Below, in pieces: positions 37,967 to 47,842 of a stretch of DNA of 51,754 nucleotides. The notes below the pieces were generated by a model, which saw nothing but the letters and a program-made list of their open reading frames with translations, had not been told where the DNA came from and made no database searches. Position numbers and translations under genes: made by a program. Position 1 is the first letter of the stretch, and each line of letters opens with the position of its first letter. The stretch comes from Mycobacterium sp. 1165178.9 (lineage in GTDB: Bacteria > Actinomycetota > Actinomycetes > Mycobacteriales > Mycobacteriaceae): assembly GCF_001673555.1 (NCBI RefSeq), contig NZ_LZMB01000580.1:1-51754 (forward strand). Direction: 5' to 3'.

Positions 37967-38002
37967 CGGGAAACTTCCTGTCGTGGGGAAACTTTCTGTG
38001 CG
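37967..38002. repeat. 18-bp direct tandem repeat in the glgE-glgP divergent region
   Basis: GGGAAACTTCCTGTCGTG (37967-37984) is followed at once by GGGAAACTTTCTGTGCGG (37985-38002); 14 of the first 15 bases match. Placed between divergent glycogen genes, it looks like a repeated regulator site. No factor is recognised. Confidence 0.6.
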
Positions 38003-38125
38003 GGGAGGCATCATTGCGACCCCGATAACTACCCGATACCCACCCTAGTCTCCGGTCACACACCGGCCAGGAAAGCGATCCTTCCCGCCGTGCGGGCGCT
38101 GAGAACCTCAGTAAGGTAGTTACGC

Positions 38126-40780
38126 GTGAAAGCCCTCCGCCGGTTTACCGTCCGTGCTCATCTTCCGGAGCGTCTGACCGCGCTGGACCAGCTGGCGACC
38201 AACCTGCGATGGTCCTGGGACAACCCCACCCAAGAGCTTTTCGCAACCATCGACCCAGAGCTCTGGGAACGGTGCAGCAGTGACCCGGTGGCGTTGCTGG
38301 GCGCGGTGAAGCCCGCGCGGCTCGACGAGCTGGCGCTGGACGAGGCGTTCCTGGACCGGCTCGACGCGCTGACCGCCGATTTGAACGATTACCTGAGCCG
38401 CCCGCTGTGGTACCAGCAGCAGCAGGAGCACGGCGCCGAAATGCCGGCCGCGGTCGCCTACTTCTCCATGGAGTTCGGCATCGCCGAAGTGCTGCCCAAC
38501 TACTCCGGTGGCTTGGGCATCCTCGCCGGAGACCACTTGAAATCCGCGTCCGATCTGGGTGTGCCACTGGTAGCGGTGGGCCTGTACTACCGCTCTGGCT
38601 ACTTCCGTCAGTCGCTGACGGCCGACGGCTGGCAGAACGAGACCTACCCCTCGTTGGACCCGCAGGGCCTGCCGCTGCGGCTGCTGACCGATGCGACCGG
38701 CGAGCCCGCCCTGGTTGAGTTGATGCTGCCGGACTCCGCGCAGCTGCACGCCCGGATCTGGGTCGCGCAAGTGGGCCGGGTGCCGCTGCTGTTGCTGGAT
38801 GCCGACGTCCCGGAGAACGAGCACGACCTACGCGGCGTCACCGACCGCCTGTACGGGGGCGACCAGGAACATCGAATGAGACAGGAGATCCTGGCGGGCA
38901 TCGGCGGGGTGCGGGCGATCCGCGCCTTCACCGACATTCACGGCCTGCCCGCGCCCGAGGTGTTCCACATGAACGAGGGCCACGCCGGCTTCCTCGGAGC
39001 GGAACGCATCCGGGAGCTGATGACCGGTTCGGAGTTGGACTTCGACACCGCGCTGACGGTGGTGCGCTCCAGCACGGTGTTCACCACGCACACCCCGGTG
39101 CCCGCCGGCATCGACCGGTTCCCTATCGAAATGGTCCGGTTGTACTTCGACGACCACGCGGGCGACGAAGCTCAACCCGACGGAAAGGTCGCGACATCCG
39201 ACGCGGCGCCCGTGTTGCTGCCGGGGGTGCCGACGGCTCGCATCCTGGCGCTCGGGGCCGAGGACGACCCCACCAAGTTCAACATGGCTCACATGGGTCT
39301 ACGGCTGGCCCAGCGCGCCAACGGTGTGTCCTCGCTGCACGGACGGGTGAGCCGATCGATGTTCAACGAACTGTGGCCAGGCTTCGACGCGAGCGAGGTG
39401 CCGATCGGCTCGATTACCAACGGAGTTCATGCGCGCACCTGGGCGGCCCCGCAATGGCTGCAGCTGGGCCGCGAGCTGGTCGGGTCGGATTCGTTCAGCG
39501 ATCCCGGGGTTTGGCTGCGCCTCAAGCAGGTCGACGCGGGCCATCTGTGGTGGATCCGCTCGCAGCTGAGGGCCATGCTCGTCGACGACGTCCGGCAGCG
39601 GCTCCGTCGATCATGGCTGGAACGCGGCGCCTCGGACGCCGAATTAGGTTGGATAGCAACGGCATTCGATCCAGAGGTGCTGACCATCGGATTCGCGCGG
39701 CGAGTGCCGACGTATAAGCGGCTGACGCTGATGCTGCGTGATCCGCATCGGCTGGAACAGCTGTTGCTCGACCAAGAGCGGCCCATTCAGCTGATCGTCG
39801 CCGGGAAATCGCACCCGGCCGACGACGGCGGCAAGGCGCTGATCCAGCAGGTGGTGCGCTTTGCCGACCGGCCCGAGGTGCGTCACCGGATCGCATTTTT
39901 GCCCGACTACGACATGTCCATGGCGCGGCTGCTGTATTGGGGCTGCGACGTCTGGCTGAACAATCCACTGCGACCGTTGGAGGCTTGCGGCACTTCAGGA
40001 ATGAAGAGCGCACTCAACGGTGGACTGAACCTGTCCATCCGCGATGGCTGGTGGGACGAATGGTACGACGGCGAAAACGGCTGGGCCATACCGTCCGCCG
40101 ACGGAGTGATCGACGAAAACCGGCGCGACGACCTGGAGTCCAGTGGGCTCTACACACTGCTGGAAGAAGCCGTCGCACCGAAGTTCTACGAGCGCGACGA
40201 ACACGGCGTACCGCCGCGCTGGATCGAGATGGTGCGCCACACCGTGCAGACGCTCGGACCAAAAGTATTGGCGTCCCGCATGGTGCGCGACTACGTCGAG
40301 CAGTACTACACGCCCGCCGCCCAATCGCTGCGCAAGACGATCGCGCCCGCCGACGGCGCCGAAGACGCGGCGGGTGGCGGCGAGTTCGGCGCGGCCCGTG
40401 AGCTGGCCGCCTACCGCAGGCGCGCCCAGGAGGCCTGGCCCAAGATCGTCATCACCGACGTCGACAGCACCGGCCTACCGGACAGTCCGGTGCTCGGCTC
40501 GAAGCTGACCCTGACCGCCACCGTCCAGCTGGCCGGGCTGGCGACCGACGAGGTCACGGTCCAAGCGCTGGTGGGCCGCGTCGACGCCAGCGATGCACTC
40601 CTGGAGCCGATCACCGTCGAGATGTCCTACACCGGCACCGCCGAGGGCGGAAACCAGGTCTTTTCGACGACGACGCCGCTGCCGCTGGCGGGATCGGTCG
40701 GCTACACCGTGCGCGTGCTGCCCCACAATCCGATGCTGGCGGCCAGCAACGAGCTCGGCCTGGTCACGCTGGCGCGATAA
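38126..40780 (+). CDS. glgP: Glycogen (alpha-glucan) phosphorylase
   Basis: Actinobacterial-type phosphorylase releasing glucose-1-phosphate from alpha-glucan. The 884-residue protein has an N-terminal DUF3417 segment (about 12-120, NLRWSWDNPTQELF), then the GT35 core with NYSGGLGILAGDHLKSASDL, VFHMNEGHAGFLG and the PLP-lysine region EACGTSGMKSALNGGLNLSI. It is about 20 residues longer than M. tuberculosis GlgP, from insertions near 335-345 and a linker near 735-750. GTG 38126 lies 8 nt after TAAGGT (38112-38117), a possible near-leaderless arrangement. Divergent from glgE. Confidence 0.96.
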   Translation: MKALRRFTVRAHLPERLTALDQLATNLRWSWDNPTQELFATIDPELWERCSSDPVALLGAVKPARLDELALDEAFLDRLDALTADLNDYLSRPLWYQQQQEHGAEMPAAVAYFSMEFGIAEVLPNYSGGLGILAGDHLKSASDLGVPLVAVGLYYRSGYFRQSLTADGWQNETYPSLDPQGLPLRLLTDATGEPALVELMLPDSAQLHARIWVAQVGRVPLLLLDADVPENEHDLRGVTDRLYGGDQEHRMRQEILAGIGGVRAIRAFTDIHGLPAPEVFHMNEGHAGFLGAERIRELMTGSELDFDTALTVVRSSTVFTTHTPVPAGIDRFPIEMVRLYFDDHAGDEAQPDGKVATSDAAPVLLPGVPTARILALGAEDDPTKFNMAHMGLRLAQRANGVSSLHGRVSRSMFNELWPGFDASEVPIGSITNGVHARTWAAPQWLQLGRELVGSDSFSDPGVWLRLKQVDAGHLWWIRSQLRAMLVDDVRQRLRRSWLERGASDAELGWIATAFDPEVLTIGFARRVPTYKRLTLMLRDPHRLEQLLLDQERPIQLIVAGKSHPADDGGKALIQQVVRFADRPEVRHRIAFLPDYDMSMARLLYWGCDVWLNNPLRPLEACGTSGMKSALNGGLNLSIRDGWWDEWYDGENGWAIPSADGVIDENRRDDLESSGLYTLLEEAVAPKFYERDEHGVPPRWIEMVRHTVQTLGPKVLASRMVRDYVEQYYTPAAQSLRKTIAPADGAEDAAGGGEFGAARELAAYRRRAQEAWPKIVITDVDSTGLPDSPVLGSKLTLTATVQLAGLATDEVTVQALVGRVDASDALLEPITVEMSYTGTAEGGNQVFSTTTPLPLAGSVGYTVRVLPHNPMLAASNELGLVTLAR

Positions 40781-40789
40781 CCGGATCGA

Positions 40790-42787
40790 TCAGGCTGACA
40801 GGCCTTCTTCCGGTGTGGCCGCGGTGCGCAGTCGCTGCAGCGCCTGGCGCACCTGGTCGCCGTTGGTGGTCTGCCAGAACGGCGGCAACGAGGCCCGCAG
40901 GTAGCCGCCGTAGCCGGCGGTGACCATGCGGGAATCGAGCACAGCAACCACGCCGCGATCGGTGACGCGCCGCAACAGGCGCCCCGATCCCTGAGCCAAC
41001 AGCAGCGCCGCGTGGTTGGCCGCGACGGCCATGAAGCCATTGCCGCCGCGCGCGGCGACCGCGCGCTGCCGCGCGCCCAATAGGGGGTCGTCGGGCCGGG
41101 GAAACGGGATGCGGTCGATCAGCACCAGCGACAGCGACGGTCCGGGCACATCGACGCCCTGCCACAGCGACAGCGTGCCGAACAAGGATGTCTCGGGATC
41201 GGCGCTGAACTGTTCGACGAGCGCCGAGGTGCTGTCGTCGCCCTGGCACAGCACCGGCGTCGACAGCCGTCCGCGCATGGCCTCGGCCGCCGCCCGGGCC
41301 GCGCGCATCGACGAGAACAACCCCAGGGTGCGCCCGTCGGCGGCGGCGATGAGTTCGGCGATTTCGTTCAGCTGCTCGGCCGAGCCGGTGCCGTCGCGTC
41401 CGGGTGGCGGCAGGTGCGCGGCCACGTACAGGATTCCGGCTTTGGCGTGCTGGAACGGCGAACCCACGTCGAGGCCACGCCAACGCGCGTCGTCGTCCTT
41501 TTCGGTCGTCAGCCCCCAGGCCGTCGCCATGGCGTCGAACGAGCCGCCGATGGTCAGCGTCGCCGACGTCAGCACCACCGTCGAACGCGAGAACACCCGG
41601 GACCGCAGCAGCCCGGCGACCGACAGCGGCGCCACCCGCAACACCGGGCGCGATGAACCCCTGGTCTCCTCGTGCTCCAGCCACACCACGTCGGTGCGGT
41701 CCGGGATGGCCGGGCCGAACGATTCCAGCACGCGCGACGTGGTATCCGATATTTCGCTCAGTGCCGCAACGGCTTCGGCGCGCGCCGCCGCCGCCTTGGG
41801 GTCGTTGGTGGTGTCGATCGCCGAGCGCGCCGCGCTTGCCACGTCGCGCAGCGCCGTCAGGTAGGTCGCCAGCTCGTCACCGAGGCGATCGATGCGGCCG
41901 GGCGTGCCGTCGTGGATGACCGACGCAAAGTTCGCGGTCGTCGCCTCCAGGCGCTGGATCAACTCCGGGTCCACCAGTCGGGCGATGCGCCGGGCGGCCA
42001 CGCCGAGGGAGGCCGATGTCAGCTCCGCGGTGGCCACCGACGTCACCCGATCGACCAGCTCGTGTGCTTCGTCGACGACCAGCAGCGCATGCTCGGGCAG
42101 CACCGCCGATTCGGCCACGGCGTCGATCGCGAGCAGCGCGTGGTTGGTGACTACGACGTCGGCACGGCCGGCGCGGCTACGCGCCCGCTCGGAAAAGCAC
42201 TCGGCGCCGAAGGGGCAGCGCGCCACGCCGAGGCATTCCCGCGCGGAAACGCTGACCTGCGACCAGGACCGGTCTGGAACGCCGGGCTTCAGGTCGTCGC
42301 GATCACCGGATTCGGTGCTCGACGCCCATTCGGTGAGGCGTTGCACGTCGCGGCCCAACGCGCTGACCGCCATGGGGTTGAAGAGTTCCTCCTGTGGCCG
42401 GTCGTCGCCCTCTTCACCGTCGGCCGCGCTGCCGTTGTGAATCTTGTTCAGGCACAGGTAATTTCGCCTACCCTTGAGCAAAGCGAACTGCGGACGCCGC
42501 GGCAGCGCATCGGCCAGCGCATCGATCAGCCTGGGCAGGTCGCGATCGACGAGCTGGCGCTGCAAAGCGATCGTGGCCGTGGAGACGACGACGGGGGACT
42601 CGTCGTCAATCGCGTGGACGATCGCGGGCACCAGATACGCGAGCGACTTGCCGGTACCGGTGCCGGCCTGCACCACCAGGTGCTCCCCGGTGTCGAATGC
42701 CCGCGCCACCGCGGCGGCCATCTCCTGCTGGCCGCTGCGCTCACTGCCACCGAGCGCGGCCACAGCGGCGGCCAACAGCTCGGACAC
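40790..42787 (-). CDS. dinG: DinG-type ATP-dependent helicase
   Basis: Superfamily 2, XPD/DinG-like 5'-3' helicase of 665 residues. Walker A is VQAGTGTGKSLAYLVP and the DEAH box is LLVVDEAHELVDR. Probable Fe-S cysteines include YLCLN and the cluster CLGVARCPFGAECF near residues 185-198. The C-terminal helicase half carries SLWQGVDVPGPSLSLVLIDRIPF and AQGSGRLLRRVTDRG. It lies 70 bp downstream of pncB on the same strand and may be co-transcribed. Confidence 0.95.
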   Translation of the reverse strand: MSELLAAAVAALGGSERSGQQEMAAAVARAFDTGEHLVVQAGTGTGKSLAYLVPAIVHAIDDESPVVVSTATIALQRQLVDRDLPRLIDALADALPRRPQFALLKGRRNYLCLNKIHNGSAADGEEGDDRPQEELFNPMAVSALGRDVQRLTEWASSTESGDRDDLKPGVPDRSWSQVSVSARECLGVARCPFGAECFSERARSRAGRADVVVTNHALLAIDAVAESAVLPEHALLVVDEAHELVDRVTSVATAELTSASLGVAARRIARLVDPELIQRLEATTANFASVIHDGTPGRIDRLGDELATYLTALRDVASAARSAIDTTNDPKAAAARAEAVAALSEISDTTSRVLESFGPAIPDRTDVVWLEHEETRGSSRPVLRVAPLSVAGLLRSRVFSRSTVVLTSATLTIGGSFDAMATAWGLTTEKDDDARWRGLDVGSPFQHAKAGILYVAAHLPPPGRDGTGSAEQLNEIAELIAAADGRTLGLFSSMRAARAAAEAMRGRLSTPVLCQGDDSTSALVEQFSADPETSLFGTLSLWQGVDVPGPSLSLVLIDRIPFPRPDDPLLGARQRAVAARGGNGFMAVAANHAALLLAQGSGRLLRRVTDRGVVAVLDSRMVTAGYGGYLRASLPPFWQTTNGDQVRQALQRLRTAATPEEGLSA

Positions 42788-42857
42788 GGAAACGTCAGAC
42801 GTGGCTACCCTCTTCGCTGTTCGGGGCGGCGCTCGCGCCGCGTGATCCTTCGCGGTG

Positions 42858-44174
42858 CTAGCGCCGGCCGGCGGGAATCTGCGTCGTCGTGATCGCGGGA
42901 TCGCCGTGCGACAAATTCAATCCCTCCCACGGCAGACTGCGCAGCCCGGAAGTTACCAGCTCGCGCGCCGCGGCGAGGTTCGGTTTGGACACCAGTTCGC
43001 CTCCCCGGACCAGGGGGACGGTCAGTACCCGAGCCGGTTCGGAGACGGCGGGCTGATGGCCGGCCGCATACACCACCTCCTCGGTGACGGTGCCGGAATC
43101 GCGCGACAGGCGTAACGCCTCCTTGCGCCCGCCGTGGGATTCCTTGTGGCTGCTGCGCTTTTGGACCGGCAACCCGTCCACCTCGACCAGTTTGTACACC
43201 ATGTTCGCCGTTGGGGCGCCCGAGCCCGTCACCAGCGACGTGCCCACGCCGTAACTGTCGATCGGCTCGGCGGCCAAGGCTGCGATGGAGAATTCGTCGA
43301 GGTCGCCGGAGACCACGATGCGGGTCCGGGTCGCCCCCAGCTCGTCGAGCTGTTCACGCACCTGGCGGGCCAGCACGCCCAGCTCGCCGGAGTCGACGCG
43401 CACCGCACCCAGCCCGGTACCGGCGGCGGCCACCGCATTGGCCACACCGGTCGTCACGTCGTAGGTGTCCACCAACAGGGTGGTGTCCACTCCGAGCGCG
43501 TCGACCTGTGCCCGGAATGCCGCCAATTCGGTCGATTCCGTGGGGGAGTCGGCGCGCGCATGCAGCATGGTGAACGCGTGCGCGGCGGTGCCCTCGGCGG
43601 GTATTCCGTAGTAGCGCTGCGCCTCCAGGTTGGACGACGCCGCGAAGCCGGCCAGGTACGCGGCGCGGGCCGCGGCGACGGCGGCCTGTTCGTGGGTTCG
43701 TCGTGATCCCATCTCGATCAGCGGGCGTCCCCGGGCCGCGCTCACCATGCGCGCCGCGGCGGACGCGACCGCGGTGTCGTGGTTGAAAATCGACAGTGCC
43801 AGCGTCTCGAGCACCACGCATTCGGCGAACGTCCCACTCACCGACAGCAGGGGGGATCCGGGGAAGTACAGCTCGCCTTCGGCGTAGCCGTCGATGTCGC
43901 CGCCGAACCGGAATTCGCGTAAGTACCGCAACGTGTTCGGGTCGAGGAACTGCCCCAGCGACCGGCATGCCTGGTCATCGAAGGTGAACTGCGGCAGCGC
44001 CTCGAGCAGCCGGCCGGTTCCCGCGACCACGCCATAGCGGCGGCCTTCGGGCAGTCGGCGGGCAAAAAGCTCGAAGGTGGTCCGTCGATCCGCGGTGCCG
44101 TCTCGCAGCGCGGCCGCCAACATCGTCAACTCGTACTTGTCGGTCAGCAGCCCAGTAACGACCGGGTCGTTCAT
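42858..44174 (-). CDS. pncB1: Nicotinate phosphoribosyltransferase
   Basis: Salvage enzyme joining nicotinate and PRPP to give nicotinate mononucleotide for NAD synthesis. The 438-residue protein starts LLTDKYELTMLAAALRDG and has MGSRRTHEQAAVAAARAAYLAG, the histidine-containing PAEGTAAHAFTM and the phosphate-binding VSGDLDEFSIAAL. The position matches M. tuberculosis pncB1 (Rv1330c). Minus-strand TACCGT ends 6 nt before its ATG. Confidence 0.95.
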   Translation of the reverse strand: MNDPVVTGLLTDKYELTMLAAALRDGTADRRTTFELFARRLPEGRRYGVVAGTGRLLEALPQFTFDDQACRSLGQFLDPNTLRYLREFRFGGDIDGYAEGELYFPGSPLLSVSGTFAECVVLETLALSIFNHDTAVASAAARMVSAARGRPLIEMGSRRTHEQAAVAAARAAYLAGFAASSNLEAQRYYGIPAEGTAAHAFTMLHARADSPTESTELAAFRAQVDALGVDTTLLVDTYDVTTGVANAVAAAGTGLGAVRVDSGELGVLARQVREQLDELGATRTRIVVSGDLDEFSIAALAAEPIDSYGVGTSLVTGSGAPTANMVYKLVEVDGLPVQKRSSHKESHGGRKEALRLSRDSGTVTEEVVYAAGHQPAVSEPARVLTVPLVRGGELVSKPNLAAARELVTSGLRSLPWEGLNLSHGDPAITTTQIPAGRR

Positions 44175-44180
44175 TCCATA

Positions 44181-44186
44181 ACGGTA
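44181..44186 (-). promoter_or_regulatory. -10 element for leaderless pncB1 transcript
   Basis: Minus-strand TACCGT ends 6 nt before ATG 44174, in the 66-bp divergent gap to clpS. Confidence 0.4.
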
Positions 44187-44227
44187 TCGGCTGCCATTGG
44201 GGCTCGGTAACGTCGTGCATCCCTCGG

Positions 44228-44233
44228 TATCGT
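44228..44233 (+). promoter_or_regulatory. -10 element for leaderless clpS transcript
   Basis: TATCGT ends 7 nt before ATG 44241. No -35 is evident. Confidence 0.4.
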
Positions 44234-44240
44234 GTAGGCC

Positions 44241-44546
44241 ATGGTTGTTATGTCAGCGCCCACTAAGCCGGGCACTACAGGACAACGAGAGTCCGCCCCG
44301 GTAGAGGCCACGGCGAGTCCGTGGGTCACGATCGTCTGGGATGACCCGGTCAATCTGATGACCTATGTGACGTATGTGTTCCAGAAGTTGTTCGGCTACA
44401 GCGAGCCGCACGCCACGAAGCTGATGTTGCAGGTGCACAACGAGGGAAAAGCCGTGGTGTCCGCCGGCAGCCGTGAGTCGATGGAAGCCGATGTGTCCAA
44501 ACTGCACGCCGCCGGTTTGTGGGCGACGATGCAGCAGGACCGCTGA
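44241..44546 (+). CDS. clpS: ATP-dependent Clp protease adaptor ClpS
   Basis: Adaptor that hands N-degron substrates to the ClpC-ClpP protease. The 101-residue length equals M. tuberculosis ClpS. The substrate-pocket segment [15 protein letters not shown] (DDPVN) and the conserved [19 protein letters not shown] are intact. ATG 44241 gives the family length; a second ATG lies at 44250. It is followed after 24 bp by the DUF2017 gene. Confidence 0.96.
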   Translation: MVVMSAPTKPGTTGQRESAPVEATASPWVTIVWDDPVNLMTYVTYVFQKLFGYSEPHATKLMLQVHNEGKAVVSAGSRESMEADVSKLHAAGLWATMQQDR

Positions 44547-44570
44547 AGCTCGAGGCGCTGGCGATTCCCT

Positions 44571-45152
44571 GTGCGCAAATGGAAGCGGGTCGAGACCGCT
44601 AACGGTCCCCGCTTTCGGTCGTCCCTGGCATCGCACGAGGCCGCCCTGCTCAAGAACTTGGCCACGGCGATGATCGGCCTGCTCGACGAGCGTGAATCTT
44701 CCTCGCCCGCAGACGAACTCGAGGAGATCACCGGGATCAAGACGGGCAACGCCGATCCCCCGAAGGATCCCACGTTGCGCCGGCTGCTGCCGGACTTCTA
44801 TCGGTACCACGACGAGGACACCGCGCCACCCGATGCCGCGGATAGCCTGAACGCCGCCTTGCGCAGCCTGCACGAGCCCGACATCGTCAACGCCAAACGC
44901 GTTGCCGCACAGCGGTTGCTGAGCACGGTTCCCGCTGACGGCGGCCGTTTCGAGCTGACCGAGGACGACGCGAACTCGTGGATCGCGGCGGTCAACGACA
45001 TTCGGTTGACCCTGGGAGTCATGCTCGAGGTCGGGCCGGAGGGCCCCGAGCGCCTGCCGGCCGACCATCCCCTGGCCGTGCACTTCGACGTCTATCAGTG
45101 GCTAACGGTGCTGCAGGAATACCTGGTTCTGGTGCTGATGGGACCCCGATGA
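44571..45152 (+). CDS. DUF2017 protein (Rv1332-like)
   Basis: A 193-residue soluble, mostly helical, acidic protein of DUF2017, consistently encoded after clpS in actinobacteria. Visible features are MRKWKRVETANGPRF at the start and a conserved helix LAVHFDVYQWLTVLQEYLVLVL at the end. Function unknown; linkage to clpS suggests a part in regulated proteolysis but is not proof. GTG 44571 is used; M. tuberculosis annotation is somewhat longer. The stop overlaps the next ATG. Confidence 0.85.
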   Translation: MRKWKRVETANGPRFRSSLASHEAALLKNLATAMIGLLDERESSSPADELEEITGIKTGNADPPKDPTLRRLLPDFYRYHDEDTAPPDAADSLNAALRSLHEPDIVNAKRVAAQRLLSTVPADGGRFELTEDDANSWIAAVNDIRLTLGVMLEVGPEGPERLPADHPLAVHFDVYQWLTVLQEYLVLVLMGPR

Positions 45153-46213
45153 CGGACGAAGAGATGAACGCCATCACCGATGTCGCGGGCATCCGCGTCG
45201 GCCACTACCAACGAGTGGATCCCGACGCATCCCTGGGCGCCGGCTGGGCCTGCGGCGTCACCGTCGTACTCACCCCGCCGGGCACCGTCGGCGCGGTGGA
45301 TTGCCGCGGCGGCGCGCCCGGTACCCGGGAGACCGATCTGCTGGACCCGGCCAACACCGTTCGGTTCGTGGACGCGGTGTTGCTCGCCGGGGGCAGCGCC
45401 TATGGGCTGGCCGCCGCAGACGGTGTCATGCGCTTCCTGGAAGAACGCGAGCGCGGTGTGGCGATGGACGGCGGCGTGGTGCCCATCGTGCCGGGAGCGG
45501 TGATCTTCGATCTGCCGGTCGGTGGCTGGGAGTGCCGTCCGACGGCGGAGTTCGGTTACGCGGCCTGTGCCGCCGCCGAAGACGGCACGGCGATGGATGT
45601 CGGGACCGTCGGCGCCGGGGTGGGGGCCCGCGCCGGCGCGCTCAAGGGCGGTGTCGGGACCGCGTCGAGGGCGCTGCCGTCCGGCGTGACGGTCGGAGCG
45701 CTGGCCGTGGTGAACTCTGCCGGCGAGGTCGTCGACCGGGGTACCGGCTTGCCGTGGATGGCGGACTTGACCCGGCAGTTCGCTCTGCAGCCGCCGCCGG
45801 CCGAGCAGATCGAGGCCCTCGCCCAGTTGCCGTCCCCGTCGGATCCGGTGGACAACCCGCTCAACACCGTCATCGCGGTGGTGGCCACCGACGCCGCCCT
45901 GAGCCCGGCGGCATGTCGGCGGGTGGCGATCTCCGCCCACGACGGCCTGGCCCGCAGCATCCGGCCGGCGCACACGCCGGTCGACGGTGACACGGTGTTC
46001 GTCCTGGCCACCGGGGCGGTTGAGGTAGGCGCGGCTGCTGGTTCGAAACCAGTGCCCGCCGCTTTCTCCCCGGAGACCGGGCTTGTCACCGAGGTGGGCA
46101 TCGCCGCGGCCGATTGCCTGGCGCAAGCGGTGCTGGGCGGCGTGCTGGCGGCGAAACCGATCGCCGGCATACCGAGCTACCGCGACGTGCTGCCCGGGGC
46201 GTTCGGTGAATGA
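45149..46213 (+). CDS. P1-family N-terminal-nucleophile peptidase (DmpA-like)
   Basis: A 354-residue Rv1333-like member of the L-aminopeptidase/D-esterase (DmpA) family, whose precursors cleave themselves to expose a catalytic Ser or Thr. Seen are ITDVAGIRVGHYQ at the start, LLAGGSAYGLAAADGVMRFLEERERG, GAVIFDLPVGGW and GARAGALKGGVGTASRALP. ATG 45149 overlaps the DUF2017 stop (ATGA); ATG 45164 would match the M. tuberculosis N-terminus. In M. tuberculosis mec, cysO and cysM follow; here the rhomboid gene follows after 61 bp. Confidence 0.9.
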   Translation: MTDEEMNAITDVAGIRVGHYQRVDPDASLGAGWACGVTVVLTPPGTVGAVDCRGGAPGTRETDLLDPANTVRFVDAVLLAGGSAYGLAAADGVMRFLEERERGVAMDGGVVPIVPGAVIFDLPVGGWECRPTAEFGYAACAAAEDGTAMDVGTVGAGVGARAGALKGGVGTASRALPSGVTVGALAVVNSAGEVVDRGTGLPWMADLTRQFALQPPPAEQIEALAQLPSPSDPVDNPLNTVIAVVATDAALSPAACRRVAISAHDGLARSIRPAHTPVDGDTVFVLATGAVEVGAAAGSKPVPAAFSPETGLVTEVGIAAADCLAQAVLGGVLAAKPIAGIPSYRDVLPGAFGE

Positions 46214-46274
46214 GATCGCCCGGCCGAAGCGCCGGTAGCCTTGACGATGCTGGAAACACGCTGGAAGGGCAGCC

Positions 46275-46958
46275 ATGGGTAAGACCACCCCACGGGGACG
46301 CCCCGGTGCGCCGGTCGCCCAGGGGAAGAAGCGCTCCACCGCGGCCGTGGGAGCCGCCACCATCCTCACCTTCGTGGCGTTGCTCTACCTGATTGAACTG
46401 ATCGACCAGCTGACCCGCCACTCGTTGGACGCCAACGGCATCAGGCCACTGGAGGCCGATGGATTGTGGGGCGTCATCTTCGCCCCGGTGTTGCACGAAA
46501 ACTGGCAACACCTGATGGCCAACACGGTGCCGCTACTGGTCCTGGGATTCCTCATGACGCTGGCCGGGCTGTCCCGGTTCGTGTGGGCGACCGCCATCGT
46601 GTGGGTCCTGGGCGGTTTGGGCACCTGGCTCATCGGCAACGTCGGCAGCAGCTGCGGGCCCACCGACCACATCGGCGCGTCCGGCCTGATCTTCGGCTGG
46701 CTGGCCTTCTTGCTCGTGTTCGGCATCTTCGTCCGCCGGATGCGCGACATCGTCATCGGCCTGATCGTGATGTTCGCCTACGGCGGCGTCCTGCTGGGAG
46801 CCATGCCGGTGCTCGGCAGATGCGGAGGCGTGTCATGGCAGGGCCATCTGTGCGGAGCGATCGCCGGCGTCGTCGCCGCCTACATGTTGTCCGCGCCGGA
46901 GCGTAAGGGCCGGACGTCGAGGAAGGCAGGCACCGCCTTGCCACGGCCCAAGATATGA
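46275..46958 (+). CDS. Rhomboid-family intramembrane serine protease
   Basis: A 227-residue membrane protein (Rv1337-like) with about six helices after a basic N-terminus. The catalytic serine is in [14 protein letters not shown] and the histidine in [16 protein letters not shown]. The luminal [10 protein letters not shown] asparagine/histidine box is also present, so the active site looks complete. Substrates are unknown. The stop overlaps the murI start (ATGA). Confidence 0.93.
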   Translation: MGKTTPRGRPGAPVAQGKKRSTAAVGAATILTFVALLYLIELIDQLTRHSLDANGIRPLEADGLWGVIFAPVLHENWQHLMANTVPLLVLGFLMTLAGLSRFVWATAIVWVLGGLGTWLIGNVGSSCGPTDHIGASGLIFGWLAFLLVFGIFVRRMRDIVIGLIVMFAYGGVLLGAMPVLGRCGGVSWQGHLCGAIAGVVAAYMLSAPERKGRTSRKAGTALPRPKI

Positions 46959-47770
46959 GTTCGGCCCTGGCACCCATCGGTGTCTTCGACTCCGGTGTCG
47001 GGGGACTAACGGTCGCGCGGGCGATCATCGACCAGCTGCCCGACGAGGACATCATCTACGTCGGCGATACCGGCCATGGTCCGTACGGCCCGTTGACCAT
47101 CCCCGAGGTCCGCGCGCACGCGCTGGCGATCGGTGACGACCTCGTCGGCCGCGGCGTCAAGGCGTTGGTCATCGCCTGCAACACCGCATCCGCGGCGTGC
47201 CTGCGGGACGCTCGCGAACGCTACGACGTGCCCGTCGTCGAGGTGATCCTGCCCGCGGTGCGCCGCGCGGTCGCCACCACCCGCAACGGGCGCATCGGCG
47301 TCATCGGCACCCAGGCGACCGTCAACTCGCATGCCTATCAGGACGCGTTCGCCGCCGCCCGCGACACCGAGATCACCGCGGTGGCCTGCCCGCGCTTCGT
47401 CGACTTCGTGGAGCGCGGCGTGACCAGCGGCCGTCAGGTGCTCGGACTTGCGGAGGGCTACCTGGAGCCGCTGCAGCGCGCACAGGTCGACACGCTGGTG
47501 CTCGGCTGCACGCACTACCCGCTGCTGTCCGGGCTCATCCAATTGGCGATGGGTGACAACGTGACGCTGGTTTCCAGCGCCGAGGAAACGGCGAAGGAAG
47601 TGCTTCGGGTGCTGACCGAACGGGATCTGCTTCGTCCGCACGATGCACCGCCCGCGACTCGGGTTTTCGAAGCCACCGGCGACCCCGAGGCATTCACCGC
47701 ACTGGCGGCGCGATTCCTGGGTCCCGCGGTCACCGGTGTCCAGCCCGTTCATCAGGTGCGCATTGATTAA
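46955..47770 (+). CDS. murI: Glutamate racemase
   Basis: Makes D-glutamate for peptidoglycan. The 271-residue length matches M. tuberculosis MurI. The two catalytic cysteines are Cys75 in [11 protein letters not shown] and Cys185 in [11 protein letters not shown]; the substrate-binding [16 protein letters not shown] is at the N-terminus. It is coupled to the rhomboid gene by a four-base overlap. Confidence 0.97.
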   Translation: MSSALAPIGVFDSGVGGLTVARAIIDQLPDEDIIYVGDTGHGPYGPLTIPEVRAHALAIGDDLVGRGVKALVIACNTASAACLRDARERYDVPVVEVILPAVRRAVATTRNGRIGVIGTQATVNSHAYQDAFAAARDTEITAVACPRFVDFVERGVTSGRQVLGLAEGYLEPLQRAQVDTLVLGCTHYPLLSGLIQLAMGDNVTLVSSAEETAKEVLRVLTERDLLRPHDAPPATRVFEATGDPEAFTALAARFLGPAVTGVQPVHQVRID

Positions 47771-47842
47771 CGACGGGACGAGATTCTCGTCACACCAATG
47801 CGGCGATGTTTTCGTCACGGTCCTATCGGGCATGGCACAGTA

